A stretch of DNA of 41,566 nt from Bacteroidales bacterium UBA3844. Its GTDB lineage: Bacteria; Bacteroidota; Bacteroidia; Bacteroidales; Paludibacteraceae. The notes under the pieces are model-generated. The model was not told where the DNA came from. It searched no databases and worked only from the letters and a program-made list of their open reading frames with translations. Within the stretch, counting starts at the first letter, position 1. Each line of letters opens with the position of its first letter. The stretch spans positions 1-41,566 of the forward strand of contig DGHQ01000022.1 in NCBI GenBank assembly GCA_002392915.1. The letters are read 5' to 3'. Shown one piece after another: positions 7,342 through 15,387 of this stretch. The position numbers and the translations under genes were made by a program.

Positions 7342-9945
7342 TTACCATTGGAATCCGCCACCGCCTCCACCACCGAAGGCACTACCGTTACCAGTCTGTG
7401 TGCTGACCTGATAGCTGGTGAAACCGTTGATGCTGAAGTTTTGTGCCGGAGTGTACATGCCGAAACGTCCATCGAAATAATCCATAGCTCCATTGAAGCT
7501 GTTTCCAACATAGAATTTATAATTCTTCACATCTGAATTATAAGCACAGACTGCACCACTTTTCTTACTACTTGTTGTGGATTCCAAAGGCATCTTGATC
7601 GCAGCCAACACCTGTCCGGCATCATTAGCCACCAAAATATATTGATCCTTAGACAATGAGATGTCACTGCTATAGATATGTCCTTGCGACTCTACAGGGA
7701 TAGACTCATTGAACATTCCATTTCCTCCCACAGCAAAGACAAATCCCCCCTGGTGTTTCCATCCTGTATCTGTGTCCAATGGAGAGTTTAGAGAATGACT
7801 CTGCGCCACAACTGTGATACCGCCCGAAACTATCATGTCTCCGTTAGAATCCAATCCGTCTCCCATACACTGCGCATAGTGCAATCCACCTTCCACATAT
7901 ATATGTACACTCTTAGAACTCTCATTGCCATCTGTGGCATTCCAAGCATCGTCATCCGCCACAACGTATGTCTTGCTGTCGCCACCTAATCTGATGATAG
8001 CTCCAGACAATGCCTCGTATGACGACAACACTCTTAGATCACCACCCATGATTTCAAGTTTCTCTTTTCCGAAAACTCCCTGATCATATGGAGCATCCAC
8101 TTCTATGTCTCCACCATTAATCTTAATCTCTGGTGCCAAAATACCGGTATCAAAAGCATAAATATCAATTGTTCCGCTGTTTATCACAATAGATTTGCCA
8201 GATCTGATTCCTTTAGGATATCCATGATACTTTGTTCGCTCCATCTCGATTGTATTTCCAGGAATGACATATTTCTCACCGTCACGGCTGCCAGCACTGA
8301 TAGATAAGACATAATCATTGTCGCTTCCGTTTTCACGTCCCAACGTGATTGTTCCATCACAAATCAAACCTTTACCTGACGAAGCAGAAAGTTTGTTGTC
8401 GCCTCCTGTAATCGTAACGTCGCCTTCCACCTTGATAGCTTTCGACGTTGCATATTCATAATCAGGTTTTGTGCTTCCTCCCATATTCCAGCCACCAGGG
8501 TTCCAACCGCCAGGATTCCATCCACCTTGTGATTGGTCGCCAGCATTTCCGTCTTTAGTGATGAAATATCCTCCCTTCACATCGATTGTCAACTCTCCGT
8601 CTGTGATTGTCAAATCACCGTCTGCCTTGATTCCCTTTGCAAGTTTTGCGTCGACACCGATCTTGATTGTTTGCTTTCCACCTGAGATTGTCACATTTCC
8701 ATCACACTTGATACCCATACAGGAAACAGTGTCATGATTAGCTTTCTCATCGTAATAGCTACCAGTAAGGTCAGCCGAATAAATTCCTCCACTGATCACT
8801 ACATTCGCGTCTGAATTCAATCCCTTTGCAGCGACGCCAGAACCCTTGACTTTCACATCACAACTTCCTCCAATTTCAATATCACCATCGCAGGCAATCG
8901 CGGCATTGTAACCATAATCATTGTCTGTGCCGGCAAACGGTTCTTTGGCGTCAAGCGATACAGTCAATTCTCCACCGTTGACCTGCACTTTCTTCTTTGC
9001 TTTAATAGCCTTCGATCCTTTGCCTGTCACATCAGCAGTGATCTTTCCACCTTTGATTTCAATGACACTGTCACACTTCAATCCTTTTCTGTCATCAGAA
9101 AAGACTTCAAAAGATACTTCACCATCCTCAATATAGATAAGTTCACTGCAATCGACACCATCACTCTTTGTACCTTTAATAGACAACTTTCCTCCATACA
9201 TTTCCAAACCATCAGCGTTAATTCCGTCGCCTTCCGCCTGATCTATAATTACATTTCCACTGTATATCTCAACTCTTTTAGCAGAATTAATGGCATGCTG
9301 TTTGTTTCCTCGTATTGTCAACTCTCCTTCACTCGCCAAACTGTCTTGGCTGATCTTAAGTTTTGACTTTGAATAAATGGCAGATTTCAATTTGTTATCA
9401 GTTCCATCAGCCAACTCCGACTTTCCTATCAAATGGACAGTCGCTGCAAATGATTCATCATTCTGTCCTTTGTTGAGAACAATAGGGGATTGCTGTCCGG
9501 AAAGAGACAGATTATCAAACACCAAAGTGAACGACTTGTCTGGTGTTAATTCAAACACACCATCTGACGAAGAACCAGACAAATAATAGACCACTCCTTT
9601 TTTTCCGACGAGGGAAACCAGAGAGACATGAGCATCTTTCGTATTTGTCTCAATAGCATCTGCTCCAAATGGATTCTCAACAACCACAGAATTATTGTTG
9701 TATGTGATAAACACGGTGTCTTTCGAACCTAAATCAAATGTCGCGCTGTCAACATCTGAAATATCGTAAGACTTTTTATTTTTTCCTTCAACCAAGATCT
9801 TTCCATCCTTAAAACGCACTGTGTCAACATCTGAAATCTTGACACTCTCTTTCTCCTCATTACCCAAATAAAAAATGATAGATCTTTCCGCCCACAACAA
9901 CAGTCCTAAAAAGAACGCAAATAAGAGAATTGAAAACCTTTTCAT
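7342..9945 (-). CDS. Secreted beta-helix carbohydrate-binding protein, Cthe_2159-like
   Basis: 867 aa. A signal peptide (about 1-18) is followed by two copies of a short beta module (VKISDVDTVRFKDGK and YDISDVDSATFDLG). A long series of short beta-strand repeats follows, of the type NGGELTV, SGGKQTIKI, GDLTITDGELTID, NADGLEMYGGKL. This matches the domain typified by Cthe_2159, a beta-helix related to pectate lyases that binds polygalacturonate and cellulose. A low-complexity GGWNPGGWNPGGWNMGG insert sits near residues 475-491. The C-terminus is glycine-rich and ends GGGGGGGFQW. There is no clear T9SS sorting domain. Its ATG overlaps the stop of the upstream small sorting-domain gene (ATGA), so the two are translationally coupled. 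A role in holding pectin at the surface is inferred from the family and the pectate lyases nearby. Confidence 0.85.
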   Translation of the reverse strand: MKRFSILLFAFFLGLLLWAERSIIFYLGNEEKESVKISDVDTVRFKDGKILVEGKNKKSYDISDVDSATFDLGSKDTVFITYNNNSVVVENPFGADAIETNTKDAHVSLVSLVGKKGVVYYLSGSSSDGVFELTPDKSFTLVFDNLSLSGQQSPIVLNKGQNDESFAATVHLIGKSELADGTDNKLKSAIYSKSKLKISQDSLASEGELTIRGNKQHAINSAKRVEIYSGNVIIDQAEGDGINADGLEMYGGKLSIKGTKSDGVDCSELIYIEDGEVSFEVFSDDRKGLKCDSVIEIKGGKITADVTGKGSKAIKAKKKVQVNGGELTVSLDAKEPFAGTDNDYGYNAAIACDGDIEIGGSCDVKVKGSGVAAKGLNSDANVVISGGIYSADLTGSYYDEKANHDTVSCMGIKCDGNVTISGGKQTIKIGVDAKLAKGIKADGDLTITDGELTIDVKGGYFITKDGNAGDQSQGGWNPGGWNPGGWNMGGSTKPDYEYATSKAIKVEGDVTITGGDNKLSASSGKGLICDGTITLGRENGSDNDYVLSISAGSRDGEKYVIPGNTIEMERTKYHGYPKGIRSGKSIVINSGTIDIYAFDTGILAPEIKINGGDIEVDAPYDQGVFGKEKLEIMGGDLRVLSSYEALSGAIIRLGGDSKTYVVADDDAWNATDGNESSKSVHIYVEGGLHYAQCMGDGLDSNGDMIVSGGITVVAQSHSLNSPLDTDTGWKHQGGFVFAVGGNGMFNESIPVESQGHIYSSDISLSKDQYILVANDAGQVLAAIKMPLESTTSSKKSGAVCAYNSDVKNYKFYVGNSFNGAMDYFDGRFGMYTPAQNFSINGFTSYQVSTQTGNGSAFGGGGGGGFQW

Positions 9946-10445
9946 AACTTGTTGAATTTAATATACATGTTACCTATATTGATCAAATACATTCCTGCAG
10001 AAAGCGATTCCACATTTATTTTTTCACCATTGCTTATAGAGCCAGACTTTACAATATTACCACTCATATCGTAAATAGAATATGGACGTTCCTCATCAAA
10101 AGGAAGTTGAAGAGTGATGAAATCTTTTGCAGGATTAGGTGAGACATTAAATGATGACACATACAAAGCATCAGCCACTTTTGACGCATCACCAGCGGAG
10201 AATAAAAGTTTTTCGATCTCTTTCAAATCAATCTTGACAGGATTCTGGTTTGATTCTGCTGACGACTCAAACGCTAAAAAATCTCCAGAAAAATACATCT
10301 TGCCCGACTCATACATGCTGATCGTCTGCGGTGTGCGACCGGACGTTTCAACCGTGATTTGCGCGGAGAGTTTCTCACCCCAAACATTCACGCATCCGAT
10401 GACACTACCGAATGCAATGAGAATAATTAGTTTTAAGTTTTTCAT
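9942..10445 (-). CDS. Small secreted protein with T9SS type A sorting domain
   Basis: 167 aa with a signal peptide (MKNLKLIILIAFGSVIGCVNVWG), a short beta module (SMYESGKMYFSGDFLAFE, KIDLKEIEKLLFS) and a type A sorting domain (VSPNPAKDFITLQLP, YSIYDMSGNIVKS, AGMYLINIGNMYIKF). Layout and size match the small proteins at 2739-3188 and 5095-5565. It overlaps the start of the beta-helix protein gene by 4 bases. It looks like a sorting-domain carrier rather than an enzyme; that role is an inference. Confidence 0.85.
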   Translation of the reverse strand: MKNLKLIILIAFGSVIGCVNVWGEKLSAQITVETSGRTPQTISMYESGKMYFSGDFLAFESSAESNQNPVKIDLKEIEKLLFSAGDASKVADALYVSSFNVSPNPAKDFITLQLPFDEERPYSIYDMSGNIVKSGSISNGEKINVESLSAGMYLINIGNMYIKFNKL

Positions 10446-10589
10446 GTTTATGTTATTAAGTTTCGCAAATAAATCTCAAATAAAAAAGCTGTTTAAGTTT
10501 AATTATAGAAGTAAAAACATGTTTGATAGTTATTGGCACAAACACATCCACTTCTGCAAGTTCATAAGACTGAGCAGTTGTACTATTTT

Positions 10590-10653
10590 AAGTGCTCGCC
10601 TTCGGCTCGCACTTGAGAGGAGGGGGTAGGACGTTCCGTCCTTAACAATCCTC
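10590..10653 (+). repeat. Intergenic structured repeat, copy A
   Basis: First hairpin: AAGTGC (10590-10595) pairs with GCACTT (10609-10614), with inner GCC/GGC pairing around a TTC loop. Second hairpin: AGGACG-TTC-CGTCCT. The repeat ends CTTAACAATCCTC. The same order of elements recurs at 41114-41173, and inverted at 40837-40903 and 6860-6926. Confidence 0.75.
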
Positions 10654-10851
10654 TATTATAATCCAACTTTAAGTTAAGTATAAACAGTCTCTAAAACATG
10701 TATAAAATTTAGAGTATATGTGAAAAAATTGAGTTTGTACGATTAATTGATTATTAGTGTGTTAGTAATATCCATTAAAACGATGCAAACCGATTTAGAC
10801 ATCGACAAAAATAAATAAATGCTTTTTTTTATGCAAAATTTTTCAACGAAA

Positions 10852-10876
10852 TGACAAAAACATGACATTTTTGTCA
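10852..10876 (-). terminator. Possible terminator of the 12639-10929 operon
   Basis: A 9-bp inverted repeat TGACAAAAA/TTTTTGTCA with a 7-base loop lies 53 bases beyond the stop at 10929. The stem is AT-rich and the T-run is short, so an operator is an alternative. Confidence 0.4.
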
Positions 10877-10928
10877 CGTAAAGACAAGACAATTCAACTT
10901 TAGACGGACAATATCGCGTCTCTGCAGG

Positions 10929-11771
10929 TTAATCAAATAAAATCATATCCCTCAATAACTTCACATCTTCCTTCTTCTTCCAGCCATCTTCAATCATACT
11001 ATCGCCCAGTGGCACGACATGATATGTGGTGTCGGTTTCTTCTGTGATTACAACATGTCGGAATTTAGAAGCTGCAATGATATCAAAATCATTGTATTCT
11101 GATTTGCTCTTTTCAAACACCACACCAATTTTCTTACCTAGATACTTTGCAAAGTGGTCTCTTTTTGTTGCTATAGAATAATTGAATAATCCATTAAGAA
11201 AATAGCCTGGTAATTCTATAAACTCGGCCTTTTTGTAGTTTCCTTGATAAGCCCAACCGTCTTCAGGAAGAGACCAATTCAAATATCCATCCGCACAAGA
11301 TACAGATGAGACATTTACGTTGTTTCGTCGTATTCTATCTGTTTTAAAATTATAATCTTGTCGGAAAGTCATAATAGTATTAGAATTGACATCTTCCATA
11401 TCACCTCTAAACAAAAATTCATCGGGAACGGTATCCTCCTTTAGATACGAGTCTTTGACTAACATAAACTGATAACATGCGGTATTCTCATGCTGATAAT
11501 CAAATTCCTTCTTTTCTGCATTTCGTATGAATCTCAAGAAATCCATCACCAACATATGATCATCTTTCACTAGAATGTAATAAGTACGGTAATCTCCCAA
11601 CGTCTCATAAACATTGCTTTTGATATTTGCGGCAGAAGCGGAATCATATAGTAATTTATACTCGTCTTCAATCATCCACAAGCCTTGCACACAATCGCAT
11701 CTGCTCATTTGTTGAGAAAAAGCAAAAATGCTATTAATCAATAGTGTTATTATGAATAGAATTCGTTTCAT
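10929..11771 (-). CDS. Uncharacterised secreted protein, paralogue of 11734-12639
   Basis: 280 aa with a signal peptide (MKRILFIITLLINSIFAFSQ), then CDCVQGLWMIEDEY. I do not recognise a named family. Shared with the upstream gene are GDYRTYYILVKD, YQFMLVKDSY with a following VPDEF, FKTDRIRRNNVNVSSV, LPGYFLNGLFNYSI and a C-terminal YHVVPLGDSMIEDGWKKKED then VKLLRDMI. The order suggests an N-terminal lipocalin-like or beta-sandwich domain, which is only a guess. It starts inside the last 38 bases of the upstream paralogue, so the two are translated from one message. There is no T9SS sorting domain, so a periplasmic or surface-associated location is likely. Confidence 0.8.
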   Translation of the reverse strand: MKRILFIITLLINSIFAFSQQMSRCDCVQGLWMIEDEYKLLYDSASAANIKSNVYETLGDYRTYYILVKDDHMLVMDFLRFIRNAEKKEFDYQHENTACYQFMLVKDSYLKEDTVPDEFLFRGDMEDVNSNTIMTFRQDYNFKTDRIRRNNVNVSSVSCADGYLNWSLPEDGWAYQGNYKKAEFIELPGYFLNGLFNYSIATKRDHFAKYLGKKIGVVFEKSKSEYNDFDIIAASKFRHVVITEETDTTYHVVPLGDSMIEDGWKKKEDVKLLRDMILFD

Positions 11772-12639
11772 TTCTCAATCTGCTTATTGTTGGGTTTATA
11801 TTAAGAATCATATCGGAAACCAATACTATATCTCTCGCAGGAATCCAACCATCACCGTCTCCTATATCACTTTTGCCAAGAGGCTCAACATGATAGTATG
11901 CGTTGTTTTCATTTACATCACGAATCTCTACAAGATTGATTTGTGTCTTTTGGGGTTCCGCTGAGTCTGCAGATTCTTCTGTATCTTCTTTTATATATAC
12001 ACCAACCTTTTTGTTGAAAAAAATAGCGAAATAGTCTTCTCTTGATTTGATAGAATATTCATAGAGTGACTTCCAAAAATAATTTGGAAGTTCTGATGGA
12101 TCCTTTTTTTTGAATTTTTCTTTATCTATTGATAAACTCCATTGTCCATTTTCATAAATAACATCAGAAACTATAAAATTGTCACGATAAATTCTATCGT
12201 ATTTGTTATAATTTTTCTTCAATAGGACTACCGTATTTGAATATTCATCCTCAATCTCACTCAACATAAAATCATTTGGAAACGATTCTCCCTTCTTATG
12301 ATTGATTGCAAGAAATTGATAATTAGATATGTATTCTGGAGCCATATCTTCTAGATCTCCATTATCGTTTCCTAATCTCAAATATTCAAACTCTAAAATC
12401 TCTTTGTCTTTAACTAAACGATAATATGTCCTGTAATCTCCAACAGTATTATAAACAACATTTCCATCTTCGTCTCTTATGACATTTCCATCTTCATCTG
12501 TCATTTCATTTGTATACAAAGTACTCGTATAAATTTCTCCTGTACTCCAAACACCTTCCAAAAAATCGTAAATGTTGACAGCAGCGAATGAAAGGGTGGC
12601 GGTAAACAAAAATATAACTGATAAGAAATATCGTGGCAT
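11734..12639 (-). CDS. Uncharacterised secreted protein, paralogue of 10929-11771
   Basis: 301 aa, signal peptide (MPRYFLSVIFLFTATLSFAA), then FLEGVWSTGE. It aligns along its length with the downstream gene product: TVGDYRTYYRLVKDKEI, YQFLAINHKKGESFPNDF, DRIYRDNFIVSDV, LPNYFWKSLYEYSIKS and a C-terminal YYHVEPLGKS, DGWIPARD. It adds an acidic insert (EEDTEESADSAEPQ region). The start at 12639 is supported by a -7 box at 12672-12679. No function can be assigned. A decayed third copy is at 6999-7257. Confidence 0.8.
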   Translation of the reverse strand: MPRYFLSVIFLFTATLSFAAVNIYDFLEGVWSTGEIYTSTLYTNEMTDEDGNVIRDEDGNVVYNTVGDYRTYYRLVKDKEILEFEYLRLGNDNGDLEDMAPEYISNYQFLAINHKKGESFPNDFMLSEIEDEYSNTVVLLKKNYNKYDRIYRDNFIVSDVIYENGQWSLSIDKEKFKKKDPSELPNYFWKSLYEYSIKSREDYFAIFFNKKVGVYIKEDTEESADSAEPQKTQINLVEIRDVNENNAYYHVEPLGKSDIGDGDGWIPARDIVLVSDMILNINPTISRLRNETNSIHNNTID

Positions 12640-12671
12640 AAAAATAAATCTATGTATCTTGTAATCTTAAA

Positions 12672-12679
12672 CAAAAGTA
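12672..12679 (-). promoter_or_regulatory. -7 box for the 12639-10929 operon
   Basis: TACTTTTG on the minus strand, about 33 bases upstream of the ATG at 12639. It is divergent from the promoter of the HExxH protein gene. Confidence 0.5.
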
Positions 12680-12702
12680 TCATTATTTTTCTAAAACATT
12701 CT

Positions 12703-12723
12703 TATATTTGCCATATAAATTTG
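12703..12723 (+). promoter_or_regulatory. Two candidate -7 boxes for the HExxH protein gene
   Basis: TATATTTG at 12703-12710 and TAAATTTG at 12716-12723 both fit TAnnTTTG. No strong -33 TTG is seen for either. The first leaves a more usual leader before the ATG at 12743. Confidence 0.45.
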
Positions 12724-12742
12724 AATCTTAAACACATATACC

Positions 12743-15307
12743 ATGAAAAGACGTTACTTTTCTATATTTGCTCTATCCACATTATCGTCGCTCGCATGGG
12801 CCGACATTGATGTCTCTGACCTTTATCTCCAAAACGCCGGTTTTGATGATGAATCTCATTTCGACTACCGCATCTCAGAAGAGGGGAATGTGGCTCAGGA
12901 AATTCTGCCGATATATGGTTGGAACAAGGATTTCAGCGTGGATTATACGGTTTGCGGAATCTATGAATATGGTACTGCCAAAACGTTCAACACATACGGA
13001 AAAGTTCCGTCTGCCGGATATGGCAATTCGAAAGGCGGATGTCTTGCTTTGAGCACTGGTTGGGATCAGGAAATGAAATTTTTCCAGACTGTGACTCTTC
13101 CAGCTGGAAACTATAAAATTCAGACAGCATTCTACAATGGCAGCAATTCCAACAATGGCTATAGTTTGCTTGGATGGATTCCTGAAAACGGCAATGCAAA
13201 AATGTCGTCGATGTCGTCATTTCCGTCTGACCAATGGAAATCAGATGAGGTTTCGTTCTCTCTTTCCAAGGAGACGACGGGACGCATACAAATCGGTTTC
13301 AAGGCTGTGTCCAACGGTTCGGCTAATTCAGCCAAAGTGGTGGCAGATTTTGTGAAATTATACATTGTCGGCGAAGAATCAACAGGTTATCTTGCTGAAG
13401 AATTATCGAAACGTGTGGATGCGGCAAACGAATTGCTGACAAAAACAATGAATGCCACACATCGTAAGAATCTGAAGGAGGCTGTCGAAAACGCCCAATC
13501 ATGGATTTCTTCACCGTCCACACAGAATCTTTCCTCAATAGTGTCAGACCTTCGCAAGGCTACAGAGTCGGCACAAACTTCCGTCGACCTATATTCTGAG
13601 CTAGCAGATTTGATTTCAGAAGCAGAGCCGGCAGCAAGTGAAGACGCTGAGATTGCAGAGGCATTGAGCAAAGCTAAGAAAATTCATGCGGATGAAAACA
13701 AATCCGTCGCGGACGTCAATGAGATGATTTTAAAATTGGATGATCTGATGCTTTTCTACAAGACCAGCCACGCAAGCGGACCGGTTCCAACTGTAACAAC
13801 CGACCCACGTCATGCACGTGGAGCGACAATGGCTTTGGGCCGTGCCTCATTCTCAGGCAGCGGAATTGTGGAGAAAGGATTTTGCTACGGAACGAGAAAC
13901 AATCCAACGATAAGAGACAGCCGATCGACAAAATCGTTCAGCAACAATGGAGATATCTATGTGATTGAAAATCTGAATCCATCAACATTCTATTATATAC
14001 GTCCGTATGCGATGACTAATCAAAATGTAGTGGGGTATGGTAAGACAATCAAAATCTGCACACTGCCTATGGGACAAATCACATGGACTTACAACAATGG
14101 TGGATCTTCGGAAGAGAACGGACGTATAAATTCAGCTGTGAAAGATGCTGTGGATATTTGGAACAACCTGACAAGCATCAAAGGTATAAACATGACTGTG
14201 AACTATGGAGCCAACACCGAGACTGCCGACTGCAGCTATGGAGGCTGGATGCGTGTGGGGCCAAACGCCAGCTACCAGCGTACAGGCACAATCCAACATG
14301 AGATGGCACATGCCGTGGGCGTCGGCACAACAGACACTTGGTATAACAGCAGCGTCTACCGAGAGAAAACAAGCAGTGGTTTTTGGCTCGGCGAACGAAC
14401 AGACCAAATTCTGGCTTTCTTGGAAAATGACAACAATGCTCATCTGAAAGGAGACAAAACTCATTTCTGGCCATACGGAATCAACGGCGCGCATGAAGAC
14501 AATGGCACACGTATGCTATACTACGCAAACGCTCTTATCGTCCAGTCGTTGGGAGAGGATAATCTGCCTCCTGTGTCGGGAGCATTCGCGTCGCCAGCTT
14601 ACACATTCATTCAGGACGACAATGAATACTACTACATCCTTTCAGCCAACGATCTAAATGGATCTGAATTCTCTATGCTTAAAACAAACGGAAGCAATCT
14701 GCAAATGCAGAAGAGTGATTGGAAGACGGTGCTGAAAGACCATTCGTACGCATGGCAAGTGCGTTTCAACCCGACTACGCAATATTATGATTTGAAGAAC
14801 ATAGAGTTGGAGAAATCTCTTTCTTGCAGCAATTCACGCCTCAATTTGTCTGACAATGACAATTTTGGAATCCAGATGCTCGGCTCACGACAGAATGTGG
14901 TGACAAATGATTTCAATCTTAAATCATATTGGATGACTTTCGCAAATGGATCAGACAAACCGAATGCGTTGACTTCTTCATCCAACAATGTCTCAACCTC
15001 TCGTTTTGACCATCAGAACTCAGCTTCCAACCAACGCTGGATAATCTTGTCACGTCAGGAAGTCAAGGCATTGGCAGGAGATTTGACAGAGGTGAAAAAC
15101 AGCATCGCTGACAATTCTTCACTAATCATCTACAGCATAAATGGAAGAATCGTTGTGGAGAGCACAAACAATGGCGAATGGATCCGTATCCACGACATCA
15201 ACGGACGCATAGTCAAAGAGTTGTATATGCAGGCAGGAATGAAGGTTGAAATTCCTGTAAAGACGGGAGTGTATGTGGTGAATAGAAAAAGTGTATTGGT
15301 GAAATGA
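12743..15307 (+). CDS. Multidomain secreted protein with HExxH motif and T9SS type A sorting domain
   Basis: 854 aa. Domains in order: signal peptide (1-20); jelly-roll, carbohydrate-binding-like domain (about 25-210); a helical FIVAR-like segment (about 215-340); a fibronectin-like domain (about 345-440); a putative metallopeptidase region (about 445-600) with QHEMAHAVGVGTTD, where H519, E520 and H523 would bind zinc and E520 would be catalytic; a ricin-like beta-trefoil-like region (about 615-775); and a type A sorting domain (WIRIHDINGRIVKE, KTGVYVVNRKSVLVK). The position for a metzincin third ligand (529) is Thr, not His or Asp, so either another residue serves or the fold is different. 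Substrate unknown; a secreted peptidase or a protein acting on glycoprotein or polysaccharide surfaces is likely. It is monocistronic and divergent from 11734-12639. Confidence 0.8.
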   Translation: MKRRYFSIFALSTLSSLAWADIDVSDLYLQNAGFDDESHFDYRISEEGNVAQEILPIYGWNKDFSVDYTVCGIYEYGTAKTFNTYGKVPSAGYGNSKGGCLALSTGWDQEMKFFQTVTLPAGNYKIQTAFYNGSNSNNGYSLLGWIPENGNAKMSSMSSFPSDQWKSDEVSFSLSKETTGRIQIGFKAVSNGSANSAKVVADFVKLYIVGEESTGYLAEELSKRVDAANELLTKTMNATHRKNLKEAVENAQSWISSPSTQNLSSIVSDLRKATESAQTSVDLYSELADLISEAEPAASEDAEIAEALSKAKKIHADENKSVADVNEMILKLDDLMLFYKTSHASGPVPTVTTDPRHARGATMALGRASFSGSGIVEKGFCYGTRNNPTIRDSRSTKSFSNNGDIYVIENLNPSTFYYIRPYAMTNQNVVGYGKTIKICTLPMGQITWTYNNGGSSEENGRINSAVKDAVDIWNNLTSIKGINMTVNYGANTETADCSYGGWMRVGPNASYQRTGTIQHEMAHAVGVGTTDTWYNSSVYREKTSSGFWLGERTDQILAFLENDNNAHLKGDKTHFWPYGINGAHEDNGTRMLYYANALIVQSLGEDNLPPVSGAFASPAYTFIQDDNEYYYILSANDLNGSEFSMLKTNGSNLQMQKSDWKTVLKDHSYAWQVRFNPTTQYYDLKNIELEKSLSCSNSRLNLSDNDNFGIQMLGSRQNVVTNDFNLKSYWMTFANGSDKPNALTSSSNNVSTSRFDHQNSASNQRWIILSRQEVKALAGDLTEVKNSIADNSSLIIYSINGRIVVESTNNGEWIRIHDINGRIVKELYMQAGMKVEIPVKTGVYVVNRKSVLVK

Positions 15308-15353
15308 TAGATGGTTGATGACTAAAGATTTAGAAAAATCAATCGAAAATCAT

Positions 15354-15361
15354 TATATTTG
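15354..15361 (+). promoter_or_regulatory. -7 box for AAA/nuclease gene copy 1
   Basis: TATATTTG lies inside the 52-bp block shared by both copies. The -33 position falls at the edge of the block, so each copy may borrow its -33 element from local DNA. Confidence 0.5.
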
Positions 15362-15387
15362 CAGAGCAAATTGAATAAGAGAGCATT

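Larger units (their letters stand above)
10446..10928. other. 483-base AT-rich intergenic region
   Basis: No credible gene is seen. It holds a structured repeat at 10590-10653 and a hairpin at 10852-10876. The part next to 10445 should contain the promoter for the 10445-7342 operon; two one-mismatch -7 boxes (TTTATTTG) occur there on the minus strand, too weak to call. Confidence 0.6.

Noticed and set aside
8471..8737. Plus-strand proline-rich open frame (PPGFQPPGFHPP)
   Set aside because: It is the complement of the GGWNPGGWNP repeat of the minus-strand beta-helix protein and has no start context or promoter.
14132..14494. Long minus-strand open frames inside the HExxH protein gene
   Set aside because: Shadow frames; the plus-strand frame has signal peptide, domains and sorting domain over 854 codons.
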